A DNA stretch of 64,000 nt from Paenibacillus caseinilyticus. GTDB lineage: Bacteria > Bacillota > Bacilli > Paenibacillales > NBRC-103111. The position numbers were made by a program, and so were the translations under genes. This document shows, piece after piece, positions 43,071-51,563 of the stretch. The stretch is taken from positions 46,595 through 110,594 of the forward strand of contig NZ_JAQAGY010000024.1 of assembly GCF_027533645.1 (NCBI RefSeq). Reading direction: 5' to 3'. The first letter of the stretch is position 1, and the number at the start of each line of letters is the position of its first letter. Under the pieces are notes generated by a model. The model had not been told where the DNA came from. It ran no database searches and was given only the letters and a program-made list of their open reading frames with translations.

Positions 43071-43147
43071 GATGCTCCCCCCTTAGTAAGACATCAGACC
43101 TGAAGGCAGCGCCGGCGCTTGTAATCATCGGGTCCCGCAGCGCAGCG

Positions 43148-43798
43148 CTATTCTATGTACACCCAGCCTTTCTCATACGCGTAGCGCATAAGCTGAACAC
43201 GATTGTCAAGGTGAAGCTTTTGAAGAATATTTTTCAAATGATTCTTGACCGTATGCTCGGAGATGGATAACTCCTCTGAAATTTGCTTATTGGCTCTTCC
43301 CCGGGCCACGCATTCGAGGATTTCCTTCTCACGCAAAGTAAGCGGGTTTTTCTCTGGAAGGACCGTCTTCATGGAAGTGAACTCCTTCAGCAGCCTGAAG
43401 GCAATTTCCCGGGACATCGGAGCCTCGTCAATAGCAACCGCACGCAAATATTCATGCCAGGAATCCGGATTCAGGTTCTTGAGCAAATAACCTTGTGCCC
43501 CCCGTTTAATGGCTTCGAATAGATCGGTAACATCACCCGATACCGTTACCATGACGATCTTGACGTAAGGAAATCGTCCCTTGACTTGTTTGGTCGCCTC
43601 CAATCCGTCCAGCTCCGGCATGCGGATATCCATAAGAATCAGATCCGGCATACATTGTTCAGCGAGCAGTACGGCCTCACGTCCGTTAACCGCCTCGCCC
43701 ACGATCTCAAAGGAAGCATCCGATTCAATAATCTCCCTCATCGCTTCCCGGGCATGGGCATGATCATCGGCTAATAAAATGCGGATCGGCTGTGTCAT
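43148..43798 (-). CDS. NarL/FixJ-type response regulator
   Basis: A 216-residue regulator. The receiver has ILLADDHAHAREAM, phospho-acceptor Asp in LILMDIRMPELDG, and Lys in GYLLKNLN. The C-terminal LuxR-type domain reads LTLREKEILECVARGRANKQ, then ISEHTVKNHLKNILQKL. The ATG at 43798 overlaps the kinase stop (ATGA) and follows AAGGAGG. It likely controls the CopD-like gene downstream and perhaps the divergent respiratory genes. Confidence 0.95.
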   Translation of the reverse strand: MTQPIRILLADDHAHAREAMREIIESDASFEIVGEAVNGREAVLLAEQCMPDLILMDIRMPELDGLEATKQVKGRFPYVKIVMVTVSGDVTDLFEAIKRGAQGYLLKNLNPDSWHEYLRAVAIDEAPMSREIAFRLLKEFTSMKTVLPEKNPLTLREKEILECVARGRANKQISEELSISEHTVKNHLKNILQKLHLDNRVQLMRYAYEKGWVYIE

Positions 43799-44667
43799 GG
43801 CTTCGCCTCCTTTTGAATACGAACGACGGTCGTCTCCCATTCCCTTCGTACGTCAAACTTCCAGTCGAGCTTCTTGGCGCGTTCTTTGCTGATCCGAATG
43901 CCAAATCCAGAGGCTGCCTTTTCTTGATATGCATCCGGCAGGCCAATGCCATCATCCTTTATTTCACAAACCCAGCCTCCGCGCTCTAGATCGCCGCCCT
44001 GTATCCATATGTTCCTGGCTTCGGCATGCTTACATACGTTAATGATGGCTTCACGAATGGTTGAATACAGCCCTACCTTCTCCTGTATCGATAAACGATT
44101 GTCCGATAAGTTCCAATCGAGATGAACGAAGATCCGGGTATCACGAATACAATCATCGACAAGATGATGAATCGACTCCATCCATGGTTTGGAAGCTTCC
44201 GTGCTCGGGTAGCGCAGGCTGCCAATCGCTTGCCGTACATAATCGTTGATCTCATGTACGGTTTTCCTTAAACTTTGGTAGCTGTCAGCCATGGACGCCT
44301 GCAGCTCCCTTGGACCGCTCTTCTCCATACGATCAATTCGCACAGATAATAAAAACAGGGACTGCGCGATCCCGTCATGCAGCTCCTGTGCAATCCTCTC
44401 CCGCTCCTCCAATGCCGCTTTGGACGTCTTTTCCTTCTGAAGCTCCTCCTGCAGCGATTCCATCATAGAAAACAGCTTTCGCAGTAAGGTCATCGTCACC
44501 AAGAATACAAACAGGGGTGCAAGCCAATTCCCCAGATCCATAGAAATGTAAGGCAGCAAGAACGAATGCCGCACGTATTCCCATAATCCAATCGTCAGCG
44601 TCGGAATAATCAGTATTAGACTTTTTAAGTGCCGGTATAGTATTGGATTTCCACTCCATTCATTCAC
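43795..44667 (-). CDS. Sensor histidine kinase, NarX/DegS-type (HisKA_3)
   Basis: A 290-residue kinase with two N-terminal helices (about 15-35 and 48-65) and no large outer domain. A coiled coil leads to the phospho-acceptor region ERERIAQELHDGIAQSLF. The ATPase part has REAIINVCKHAEA (N box) and IKDDGIGLPD (G1), then SGFGIRISKERAKKL (G2). The start is GTG at 44667 with only a weak binding site (GAGCGAAAG further up). It forms a two-component system with the following regulator. The short sensor suggests it senses a membrane or internal redox signal. Confidence 0.9.
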   Translation of the reverse strand: MNEWSGNPILYRHLKSLILIIPTLTIGLWEYVRHSFLLPYISMDLGNWLAPLFVFLVTMTLLRKLFSMMESLQEELQKEKTSKAALEERERIAQELHDGIAQSLFLLSVRIDRMEKSGPRELQASMADSYQSLRKTVHEINDYVRQAIGSLRYPSTEASKPWMESIHHLVDDCIRDTRIFVHLDWNLSDNRLSIQEKVGLYSTIREAIINVCKHAEARNIWIQGGDLERGGWVCEIKDDGIGLPDAYQEKAASGFGIRISKERAKKLDWKFDVRREWETTVVRIQKEAKP

Positions 44668-44764
44668 TGCATGTATACTTTCGCTCTCGGCAGGCCCCTC
44701 TCCATCTAATCATATGGAACCCGGGATGACTATGACTCGGAAGGGTCATTTCATGCCCAGGGCA

Positions 44765-44801
44765 TTGAAAAGCCCTTCCCTGCATACGATAAGGGAAGGG
44801 C
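44765..44801 (-). terminator. Terminator of the nos-like operon
   Basis: Perfect 10-bp stem GCCCTTCCCT / AGGGAAGGGC followed by TTTTCAA on the minus strand, 11 nt past the stop of the TlpA-like gene at 44812. Confidence 0.85.
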
Positions 44802-44811
44802 CTGCCCTGAT

Positions 44812-45330
44812 TTAGGGCTGAATTTGCTCCATTAAGCGAAGCACGTCCTCCGTACTGGCCAGTTCGCCATCCACTCGCTTCACGAACCGCCCATGGGCAT
44901 CAATCAGGAAGGTTGCCGGTAAACCGGTCACGCCGTACTGGTCCGCCGTCTCTCCGCTGGGATCCTGCACCATGGGAAACGTAAGGCCGTGCGAGACAGC
45001 GAATTCCTCCATGCTGCCCTTGGACTCTCCTGCATTCACGGCGAGGAGCTCCACGCCCGGCACCGCACGATAAGCCTCGTTCAACCTTGGCAATTCATGA
45101 ACACAAGGTTCGCACCACGTCCCCCAGAAGTTAAGCAGGACCCCCTTGCCCCGGTAATCGGACAGCTTGACTTCACTTCCGTCGGTTAGCACGGCGGAGA
45201 AATCGGGTGCAGCCTTCCCGGCCTGAAATGGACTGGCGTGATTGGAGCGATCCTGAAACAGTGTATGAATCAGCGCCAAAGCAATCACGAGGACCAGCGG
45301 AATGCCCATCCCATTTCTCCACTTTTTCAT
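44812..45330 (-). CDS. TlpA/ResA-like thiol-disulfide oxidoreductase
   Basis: A 172-residue membrane-anchored thioredoxin-fold protein. One N-terminal helix is followed by APDFSAVLTDGSEVKLSDYR, the active site WGTWCEPCVHELP (CxxC), and the cis-Pro in GLPATFLID. Such proteins reduce apocytochrome c or copper-site cysteines outside the membrane. It is the last gene of the nosD-L-Y-F-like operon, 37 nt after the ATPase gene, and probably supports maturation of the same metalloenzyme. GGAGG stands before the ATG. Confidence 0.92.
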   Translation of the reverse strand: MKKWRNGMGIPLVLVIALALIHTLFQDRSNHASPFQAGKAAPDFSAVLTDGSEVKLSDYRGKGVLLNFWGTWCEPCVHELPRLNEAYRAVPGVELLAVNAGESKGSMEEFAVSHGLTFPMVQDPSGETADQYGVTGLPATFLIDAHGRFVKRVDGELASTEDVLRLMEQIQP

Positions 45331-45367
45331 TACGGCTCCCTCCCCGATGATATTTCATAGGATCCTC

Positions 45368-46093
45368 TTACCCGCCCCCGTATAATCCGGCGAACGCACC
45401 CTGCAGGCCAGTGGTGTCGCGTGATCCTTCTTGAAGCAAGGAGGTTACCGTTTCCTGTCGTACAATGCGCCCTTCCTTCAGGAAGACCGCCTCATCGGCG
45501 GCTAATTCGGCCACAGGCAGCTGGTGAGTAGAGAAGAGAATGGTATGGCCCTCCCCCTTGACCAGCTTCACCAGTGTGACGAAGGAATCTATCCAATACG
45601 GATCCAGTCCATTGGTGGGTTCATCCATGACGAGCAGAGGAGGCCTCGCGAGCAGCGCTTGTGCGAATAATAACCTCTGCCGCATTCCTTTGGAGAACGA
45701 GGTGACCGGCTTGCGTTTCACTTCGCTTAAGCCCACCAGCTCCAGCAGTTCCTCCACCCGTTTCATCGGTACTTTGCGAAGTGATGCCCAGAAGCTAAGT
45801 GTTTCTAGAGCGGATAAGCCTTGGCCGAATATATAATCGTCCGGCATATAGCCGATCTGCTCGGCATAGGTTGAGCGGTTTCTCTTCCACTGGATGCCAT
45901 TCAATTCAATCGTGCCTCGCGTAGGCTGGAGAATTCCTGTAATCATCCGGATCAGCGTGCTTTTCCCCGCTCCGTTGCCCCCGCATAAGGCAAGCACCTG
46001 CCCCTTCGGCAGCGAGAGATCTACGGAGTCGATAATGAGCTGACTCCCGATTTCCTTACGCACTCCGCTCAGCTTCAGCAGTTCTTTAGCCAT
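45368..46093 (-). CDS. nosF: ABC transporter ATPase, NosF-like
   Basis: A 241-residue ATPase with Walker A GGNGAGKST, signature TSFSKGMRQRLLFAQALL, Walker B LLVMDEPTNGLDP and the switch His in STHQLP. It pairs with the permease gene it overlaps by 8 nt. In nos loci NosDFY serves the copper site of N2O reductase. The symbol rests on its place between nosY-, nosL- and nosD-like genes, since ATPases alone are not diagnostic. Confidence 0.85.
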   Translation of the reverse strand: MAKELLKLSGVRKEIGSQLIIDSVDLSLPKGQVLALCGGNGAGKSTLIRMITGILQPTRGTIELNGIQWKRNRSTYAEQIGYMPDDYIFGQGLSALETLSFWASLRKVPMKRVEELLELVGLSEVKRKPVTSFSKGMRQRLLFAQALLARPPLLVMDEPTNGLDPYWIDSFVTLVKLVKGEGHTILFSTHQLPVAELAADEAVFLKEGRIVRQETVTSLLQEGSRDTTGLQGAFAGLYGGG

Positions 46094-46904
46094 GAGAGCG
46101 TCCCCTTTCCCATAGGAGGTTCGCTAAACCAATGGAGAGCAGCATCCAAACGGTGCATATCCCAACAAAAATCAAGCTCCCTGATGTTTTCTGAATCCAT
46201 TCCACCCACGTATAATATTCAGGCCCAAGAACAGACCCGCCACCGAGTTTAATGACAACGAACAGACGTACGATTTCCGCTGGATTCAGGATCGTCAGGG
46301 CAACCAGTGCCGGCTTGATCCATAAGTACGGAAGGAAGCCGAGGATCGCGATCAGCAGGGTCGGCCAACCGATGATGGCAAAGAACCAGACGGACACCCC
46401 GATCGTCAGGGCCTGCCATCGATTACGTGCGAGAGTGCCGATTCCCAGCGCGATTGCGAGGAAAAGCAGAATCAGACCGATGGAGAAGGCGAGGAATAAG
46501 CCGAATGTATCTGGTGGAAGTCCATGGCCGATCAAGGCTCCGACAACACCGGATATTCCATATCCGAATGCTACGATGGTGATCAGTACGGCCGTGAGTC
46601 CCACATATTTGCCCCATAAAAACGAAGCGGTCGATAGCGGGTAAGTAGACAGCAGCTGCCAGCTTCCTTCCTCCTTCTCCGACGTAAGCGAGAAAGAACC
46701 GAGCAGCAGTGTCATCAGTGGAAGCAAGTATAGGATGAGACTCAGCATGGATGCGGTGGAGCTCGAATAGCCCTGCATGAAACTTTGGGCATTAATGAGC
46801 AGCAGCGACAAGCTGAATAGGGTGTATAGAGCCATGAACGAATAGGCCCAGGGGTTACGGAACCCGATCTTAATCTCTCTCAGCGCAATATGTATTACAT
46901 TCAT
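46086..46904 (-). CDS. nosY: ABC transporter permease, NosY-like
   Basis: A 272-residue membrane protein with six helices of the ABC-2 type: HIALREIKIGFRNPWAYSF at the start, LGSFSLTSEKEEGSWQLLSTYP with the coupling region, and TLARNRWQALTIGVSVWF. It overlaps nosL upstream and nosF downstream, so NosF and NosY are made together. It would form the membrane part of the NosDFY system that assembles or repairs a copper centre. Confidence 0.85.
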   Translation of the reverse strand: MNVIHIALREIKIGFRNPWAYSFMALYTLFSLSLLLINAQSFMQGYSSSTASMLSLILYLLPLMTLLLGSFSLTSEKEEGSWQLLSTYPLSTASFLWGKYVGLTAVLITIVAFGYGISGVVGALIGHGLPPDTFGLFLAFSIGLILLFLAIALGIGTLARNRWQALTIGVSVWFFAIIGWPTLLIAILGFLPYLWIKPALVALTILNPAEIVRLFVVIKLGGGSVLGPEYYTWVEWIQKTSGSLIFVGICTVWMLLSIGLANLLWERGRSHG

Positions 46905-47461
46905 TGAGCATGTTTTCCTTGCATCCCGCCGCTCATAGTGCCGCCGGATTCGGAATGCGCATCTTCATGATGGCTATGGCTGCCCCCCATATCCATCATG
47001 CCTTTCCCGCGCTCCCATGTATGTCCGGCCAAATCCACAGAAGTCATCAGTTTTCCCTTCTTCTGACCATCGATAAACTTCTGTGCTTCCGCCTTGTCCT
47101 TGAATGAATAAATGCCATAGGCCATTGGAGACTTGAAAGAAACATCAAAGGCATAACTCGCATCCTCGTATTTAATCCATTCCTTCGTATTGTAATCTCT
47201 CACGAATTGAGCGCCTACGGCGGTGGAGGCGTTTTTGACCTTCCACTCGTTCATGCAGCCGATATCGTCAAACTTATATGTTTTCCCTTCGGCGGTAGTT
47301 AATTGAACCGCAAACGCATCATCCTTCACCTGCATGTTACAGATTTCGCATTTATCGGTCGCTTCATTGACCGCCTGTGCGGTATACTTTTGCTGTCCGC
47401 ACCCGGACACAATGGCAACCAGAACGGACAAGGCGATAAGCAGGAACGTATGTTTCATCAT
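46901..47461 (-). CDS. nosL: NosL-like copper-binding lipoprotein
   Basis: A 186-residue lipoprotein: signal ending IVSGCGQQ, then DKCEICNMQVKDDAFAVQL, the CxxCxM motif that binds Cu(I) in NosL, and KFDDIGCMNEW with the second Cys-Met. The C-terminal region AYGIYSFKDKAEAQKFIDG completes the NosL fold. An extra His/Met-rich tail (GSHSHHEDAHSES, MSGGMQGKHAQ) is longer than in many NosL proteins and may hold additional copper. The start overlaps the nosD stop codon. Confidence 0.92.
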   Translation of the reverse strand: MMKHTFLLIALSVLVAIVSGCGQQKYTAQAVNEATDKCEICNMQVKDDAFAVQLTTAEGKTYKFDDIGCMNEWKVKNASTAVGAQFVRDYNTKEWIKYEDASYAFDVSFKSPMAYGIYSFKDKAEAQKFIDGQKKGKLMTSVDLAGHTWERGKGMMDMGGSHSHHEDAHSESGGTMSGGMQGKHAQ

Positions 47462-48819
47462 CGTCTAACCCCCAAATAATAAATGGTAAATAGGGACGCG
47501 GCCAGCAGTGCGAGACCCAGTGCTAGCATCCCGGATGTGGAGTGATCTGCCAGAGGCAGCTGACTTTGGGCATTGCGGAAATCATGTCTCATTCGTGGAG
47601 CCTCATCCTTCGTCCATGTCTCGATCCCATCCATGTGTAGGCTCTCCAGAAACAGCATCCCGGGCGACTGGAAGTACAATTGGAAAGCCGGTACGGCGGA
47701 AGTGAGGCGCTGGAAAAACGGGTTCACCCGATAAGCGGTATCACTGATGGCGTCGCCACTGACGTCGATGCCCCGGAACGCTTCCCAGTAGTTCCCGCGA
47801 AAGGAATTATTCTCACTGTCGCTGGCTTCCGCCTCGATGACATTGCCTATGAACCGGTTGTCCGTGAACCGGTTCCCTTGAGATTCCAAGAACTGAACTC
47901 CAGTAAAGTTGCCAAGCACATCGTTGTTCGTGAACTCATTACGGTCCGACTGCTCGACGTACAGTCCGACCCGGTTCCCTTGAGCGGTGTTGTTATAAAC
48001 TATCGAGGTGTGAACATCAAAGAATAGAAAACCTTGAGAGTTGACACTTTCGCTCTGCTTCACAAACGTATTGTCCTTCACGATGGCGTCGTTCACACCC
48101 ATGACCATCGCGCCCGTCACATTAAATGCCCCTTCATTGCGGCTGATCACCGTGCCGTCCGTGTACATGCAGTGAACGCCGTATCTGGAATGCTCAATCC
48201 GATTCCCTTCGATCACGTTACGGTGACTGCTTTCCAGATAGATTCCATCATGCATGTTATCGATCACATTTCCGGCAATCCGGCTGTTATGCGAGTTGAA
48301 CAAATCAATGCCGTTTTTTCGATCGGAGACGGGATTGTCTGCTGCACCTGGCTGCTTATGAGCAATATGGGAGTTCTCAATGGTATGTCCTTCGCTGTCC
48401 CGAATAACGATACCGTACGACTCCGTCTTGATGTCGATCCCTTGGACTGCCGCACGGTTTGCTGCAATCAGCACTGCCGCACGATCCTCCTTGCCTTCGT
48501 GATCAATCCGCAGGTTCTTCAGCCGAACGTCCTGTACCGTAATCGTGATCGCCGGCAGTGAGGACTCATTCACAATAACGGCATTTTCTTCGCCTATGAT
48601 GCTGAGCTGTTTGTTCACCTTCGCCGGGCCAGCATAATTACCAGCATCCAGCTTCAACGTGCCTCCCGGTGGCGTGATATCGATCAACTGCTGAAGGGAC
48701 CGAAGCTCTAGCGGATCCGCTTCTGCAGTGACTGGCTTTGCTGTGATGCCGGAGAAGGACATCATCATAAAAAGCAGTCCTGCTATTGTGGGTCGGCATG
48801 GGATAGTAACAAGCCTCAT
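47458..48819 (-). CDS. nosD: NosD-like periplasmic beta-helix protein
   Basis: A 453-residue exported protein: signal peptide (about 1-32), a right-handed beta-helix of many turns (ENSHIAHKQP, DNMHDGIYLESSHRNVIEGN, NNTAQGNRVGLYVEQSDRNE and so on), and a C-terminal membrane helix near residues 430-450. The GNYWEAFRGIDVSGDAISD segment is a NosD/carbohydrate-binding CASH signature. NosD works with NosFY to insert sulfur or copper into the CuZ centre of N2O reductase. It overlaps both neighbours by 4 nt. Confidence 0.92.
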   Translation of the reverse strand: MRLVTIPCRPTIAGLLFMMMSFSGITAKPVTAEADPLELRSLQQLIDITPPGGTLKLDAGNYAGPAKVNKQLSIIGEENAVIVNESSLPAITITVQDVRLKNLRIDHEGKEDRAAVLIAANRAAVQGIDIKTESYGIVIRDSEGHTIENSHIAHKQPGAADNPVSDRKNGIDLFNSHNSRIAGNVIDNMHDGIYLESSHRNVIEGNRIEHSRYGVHCMYTDGTVISRNEGAFNVTGAMVMGVNDAIVKDNTFVKQSESVNSQGFLFFDVHTSIVYNNTAQGNRVGLYVEQSDRNEFTNNDVLGNFTGVQFLESQGNRFTDNRFIGNVIEAEASDSENNSFRGNYWEAFRGIDVSGDAISDTAYRVNPFFQRLTSAVPAFQLYFQSPGMLFLESLHMDGIETWTKDEAPRMRHDFRNAQSQLPLADHSTSGMLALGLALLAASLFTIYYLGVRR

Positions 48820-49190
48820 GAAACGGTGAGCTCCTTCTTTTTCGTAATATGAAGCTCTCCCTGGTACACGTGAATGTAAATCGTGTAAGTACCTGTCTGC
48901 TCGAATGTTTTTTCAGTTACGAATTGACCGTCCTCCAGCTTGGCCTCTAACAAGTCCGGTAAAGCATTTTTGCTCGGCTTTCGGATATCCAATTGCACCT
49001 GAAGGTCCTCAGCAATGTCCATGCCGGTAATTTCAGCTTTAAGCTTGATCGGCTTGGAAGTCTGCACGGTGGGTGGATCGGTCGTTAGATTGACCTTTAC
49101 AGCCGCAGGATTGGTTCCTTGCGGATTTGACGCGCACCCAAGCAACAATAGCAGCAGCATCAGGATACAGCCGGTGTTTAGCCCTTTCAT
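48816..49190 (-). CDS. FixH/YtkA-like lipoprotein at the head of the nos-like operon
   Basis: A 124-residue lipoprotein: signal MKGLNTGCILMLLLLLLGC and a beta-sandwich (VNLTTDPPTVQTSKPIKLKA, IAEDLQVQLDIRKPSK, TYTIYIHVYQG). The fold resembles YtkA/FixH-type proteins of copper or oxidase assembly. Start choice is unsure: ATG 49190 is 13 nt from GGAGG, while GTG 49202 is very close to it. It overlaps nosD by 4 nt and is the first gene of the operon that runs to the TlpA-like gene. Confidence 0.75.
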   Translation of the reverse strand: MKGLNTGCILMLLLLLLGCASNPQGTNPAAVKVNLTTDPPTVQTSKPIKLKAEITGMDIAEDLQVQLDIRKPSKNALPDLLEAKLEDGQFVTEKTFEQTGTYTIYIHVYQGELHITKKKELTVS

Positions 49191-49363
49191 TTTCGTATCC
49201 ACATCCTCCCTTCTCCTTTCCTTACAATCCACTTCTTATTTTATCCCTTTATACCGGTTTTCATATGACTCTATAGGGCTATGGGTACCAAACATTTTGT
49301 GAAATTCTACCCCATACGAAAAAGACCTGTCTGGAAGTTTCCCAAACAAGTCCGTCTCCGTAT

Positions 49364-49550
49364 TCAATAATACACAGAAAGCACGGCGGCCATCGCGGCC
49401 TTCAGCCCCGCGGGAACTGAAGGCCGGTAGGCTGTCACATAGGCGCAGAACACCTCCTGTTCCGCCTCCCCGCCGATTGCTGTCACAACGGCTTCCCGGA
49501 TGCCTTCGAGGCGCAGCCGCTGCGTCTCCACTCCGTCGACATCGCTTATC
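49364..49550 (-). pseudogene. NRPS adenylation-domain remnant
   Basis: The minus-strand frame that ends with TGA at 49364 reads VETQRLRLEGIREAVVTAIG, then EQEVFCAYVTAYRP and GLKAAMAAVLSVYY. This is the C-terminal subdomain of a nonribosomal peptide synthetase adenylation domain, in which LEGVREAVV and LCAYV are standard. A stop codon precedes it and no start or ribosome site is present. GC-rich composition differs from the neighbouring intergenic DNA. Only about 60 codons survive, so this is a relic of a lost or moved biosynthetic gene. Confidence 0.6.
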
Positions 49551-49561
49551 TAATGAAATCC

Positions 49562-50173
49562 CTACTTGAGTGCCGCAGCAACGATTAACAGGAGCATAAC
49601 GACGACTGCGGATCCAACTATTTTTATCCAGCGTGGTGTGGTATAAGGCTCGGTGCTGCTTTTGACTTCCAGCTGTTTACGCCATCCATACCTAGTCATA
49701 CCTTTGGGTTTGTACACTGACAAGACGGTTGCCACAAGCACGACCAGCAACCCTCCACTTGGGTGTACGATGTGAATCGAATCCTTCAAAATACTGATGT
49801 CGGTGCTCGACAGCGTACTTTTGGATGCTATGGATGCCGCATGGCTCAGTTCTTGAATGTATGCGACCAACATAAATACGGCTGCAACGGTAAACAACAG
49901 CTTAAAAACGATCCAATAATGACGGAACAACCCCCACTTCGTGCCAAGTGATAACGCAGTCCCGGTGAGCAGCGATGCAAAAGCCATGGGAACAACAATA
50001 AAATTCGCAATCAAGGACATGATTTGGATAGCGGATCGTATCCTATCGGCATCTTGATTGTTTAGGACATAGACCCCTATGGGGATATAAGCGGCTGCAG
50101 AGCCGAGCCATCCCATGGCAGTAATCACGTGGATCGTGAGTACTAGCTTACGGAGAGAGGGTGAGAGCGTCAT
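49562..50173 (-). CDS. DUF2269-like integral membrane protein
   Basis: A 203-residue protein with five helices. LRKLVLTIHVITAMGWLGSAAAYI opens it, typical of proteins with a His in the first helix such as CopD-like or DUF2269 members, and MAFASLLTGTALSLGTKWGLFRHYWIVFK follows. It could bind heme or copper through conserved His residues, but this is unproven. The start at ATG 50173 (AGAGGAGGG upstream) lies inside the end of the acyl-CoA dehydrogenase-like gene, so the two overlap by 26 nt and are co-translated. Confidence 0.75.
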   Translation of the reverse strand: MTLSPSLRKLVLTIHVITAMGWLGSAAAYIPIGVYVLNNQDADRIRSAIQIMSLIANFIVVPMAFASLLTGTALSLGTKWGLFRHYWIVFKLLFTVAAVFMLVAYIQELSHAASIASKSTLSSTDISILKDSIHIVHPSGGLLVVLVATVLSVYKPKGMTRYGWRKQLEVKSSTEPYTTPRWIKIVGSAVVVMLLLIVAAALK

Positions 50174-51428
50174 GTGTCCCTCCTCTTTGTCCCAGTAAAG
50201 ATGCGGCACCTAATGTCATGACATGCTGTGGAGGCAGCCCCATCAGTACTCTTCCATATAGCTCCAGTCCAGTCGATGCTGTAGTCAATGCATGATTGGA
50301 ACCGCCTCGAATGTCCCGGAATATTTGAGACAAGCGATTGGAATCGGCAATGACACTCCCTCCGCTCTCTGCCATTAGCAGATCTACGGCTTCCCAGCAC
50401 AACATGGCTGCATAGGTCATATCGGTCTGCAGCTGTGCCATTTCCTTGAGACTAAACTGTTCTGTGTTATCCACGTGTCGCTCCAGATTGTCTATGGTTC
50501 GATTGATATGAAGATGAGCGGATTCGACCTTCATAGCCGCAAGCCCTACTTTATACTGAATATGGCCGACTGCCGCTTGAGAAGTATGGACCGTCATTGC
50601 AATTCCCTTGTGGGGTGCTTTTTCAACAAAATACTCGACAGCCCCTCTGGCGAGCCCGAGAATCGCGCTTATTCCCGTGGTGATGCTGATAATAAGCTGT
50701 GCGTAAGGTCTGTATCGGTCACGTCCCTTGGGCTGGGCAGGCAGCGCGCCTCCCTGATGCATTTCTTGGGTAATGACATATGGGTCGGGTACAAACCTAT
50801 TCTTGATTTCCAGACTATTACTTGCAGATCCCCTTAAACTCATCGTATACCAATCGTCAACAATCGTGATTTCACTCATCGGAATGACGGCCAGCATCAT
50901 CCCCATAGCCTTGCCTTCCTGCATGGACTTTCTGTCTTGCAAGTTTAACAAAGCATGGGTTGCATGCTTTGAACCTGAACCGAACCCCCAGAAGCCTTCC
51001 TCGATCCAATACCCTCCGTCCACTTTCTTCACGACCGCTTTACTTGCCAGCAATACAGAACAAAAGCGGATCTCCTCTGCCTGGTTATAGATCGAATCTA
51101 ATACGCCGGAAGGTAAGGAGAGTGCAGCGTTATAGTTATTTCCGTTGATGATTTGAACGACCCAGCCAACAGAACCATTCCCCTTGGCTACCTCAGAAAT
51201 GATCTCCACCATGGCACGGATACTCACATCATGCCCCCCGTACTCTTTCGGTGTGCCAAGCTTAAACAGCCCCGCATCCGAAATCGCTTGAATCACTTCA
51301 TCAGGAATACGTCGTTCTTCATCGATCACCGTACCGAACTTCTGCAGATAGGGAACTAACTCGGCGGCATGGTTCAGCAATTGCTGTTCTAGAGCAGTGA
51401 GCGCACATTCTGTACTTAAGTTGGCCAT
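50148..51428 (-). CDS. Acyl-CoA dehydrogenase-fold flavin oxidoreductase (HsaA/hydroxylase-like)
   Basis: A 426-residue protein with the acyl-CoA dehydrogenase fold: N-terminal helices (LVPYLQKFGTVIDEERRIPD, then LFKLGTPKEYGG), a middle beta domain (ITIVDDWYTMSLRGSASNSLEI), and a C-terminal helical bundle (SGGSVIADSNRLSQIFRDIR). It lacks a clear catalytic Glu of true dehydrogenases and looks like the flavin-dependent monooxygenase branch (HsaA, DszC type). GAAGGGGTG precedes the ATG at 51428. It is divergent from a TetR gene, a likely regulator, and overlaps a membrane protein gene. Confidence 0.82.
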   Translation of the reverse strand: MANLSTECALTALEQQLLNHAAELVPYLQKFGTVIDEERRIPDEVIQAISDAGLFKLGTPKEYGGHDVSIRAMVEIISEVAKGNGSVGWVVQIINGNNYNAALSLPSGVLDSIYNQAEEIRFCSVLLASKAVVKKVDGGYWIEEGFWGFGSGSKHATHALLNLQDRKSMQEGKAMGMMLAVIPMSEITIVDDWYTMSLRGSASNSLEIKNRFVPDPYVITQEMHQGGALPAQPKGRDRYRPYAQLIISITTGISAILGLARGAVEYFVEKAPHKGIAMTVHTSQAAVGHIQYKVGLAAMKVESAHLHINRTIDNLERHVDNTEQFSLKEMAQLQTDMTYAAMLCWEAVDLLMAESGGSVIADSNRLSQIFRDIRGGSNHALTTASTGLELYGRVLMGLPPQHVMTLGAASLLGQRGGTHDALTLSP

Positions 51429-51563
51429 TACAATTCACCCCTTCATTCTACATGTGTATATTTAAAATGTGTTTGTAGGGTAAATGATATAATGTATAAT
51501 TGGTTTCAACAACCGATAAAATCGCAAATCTGTCGAAAAACGATACAGAGAGAGGAATCTGTC

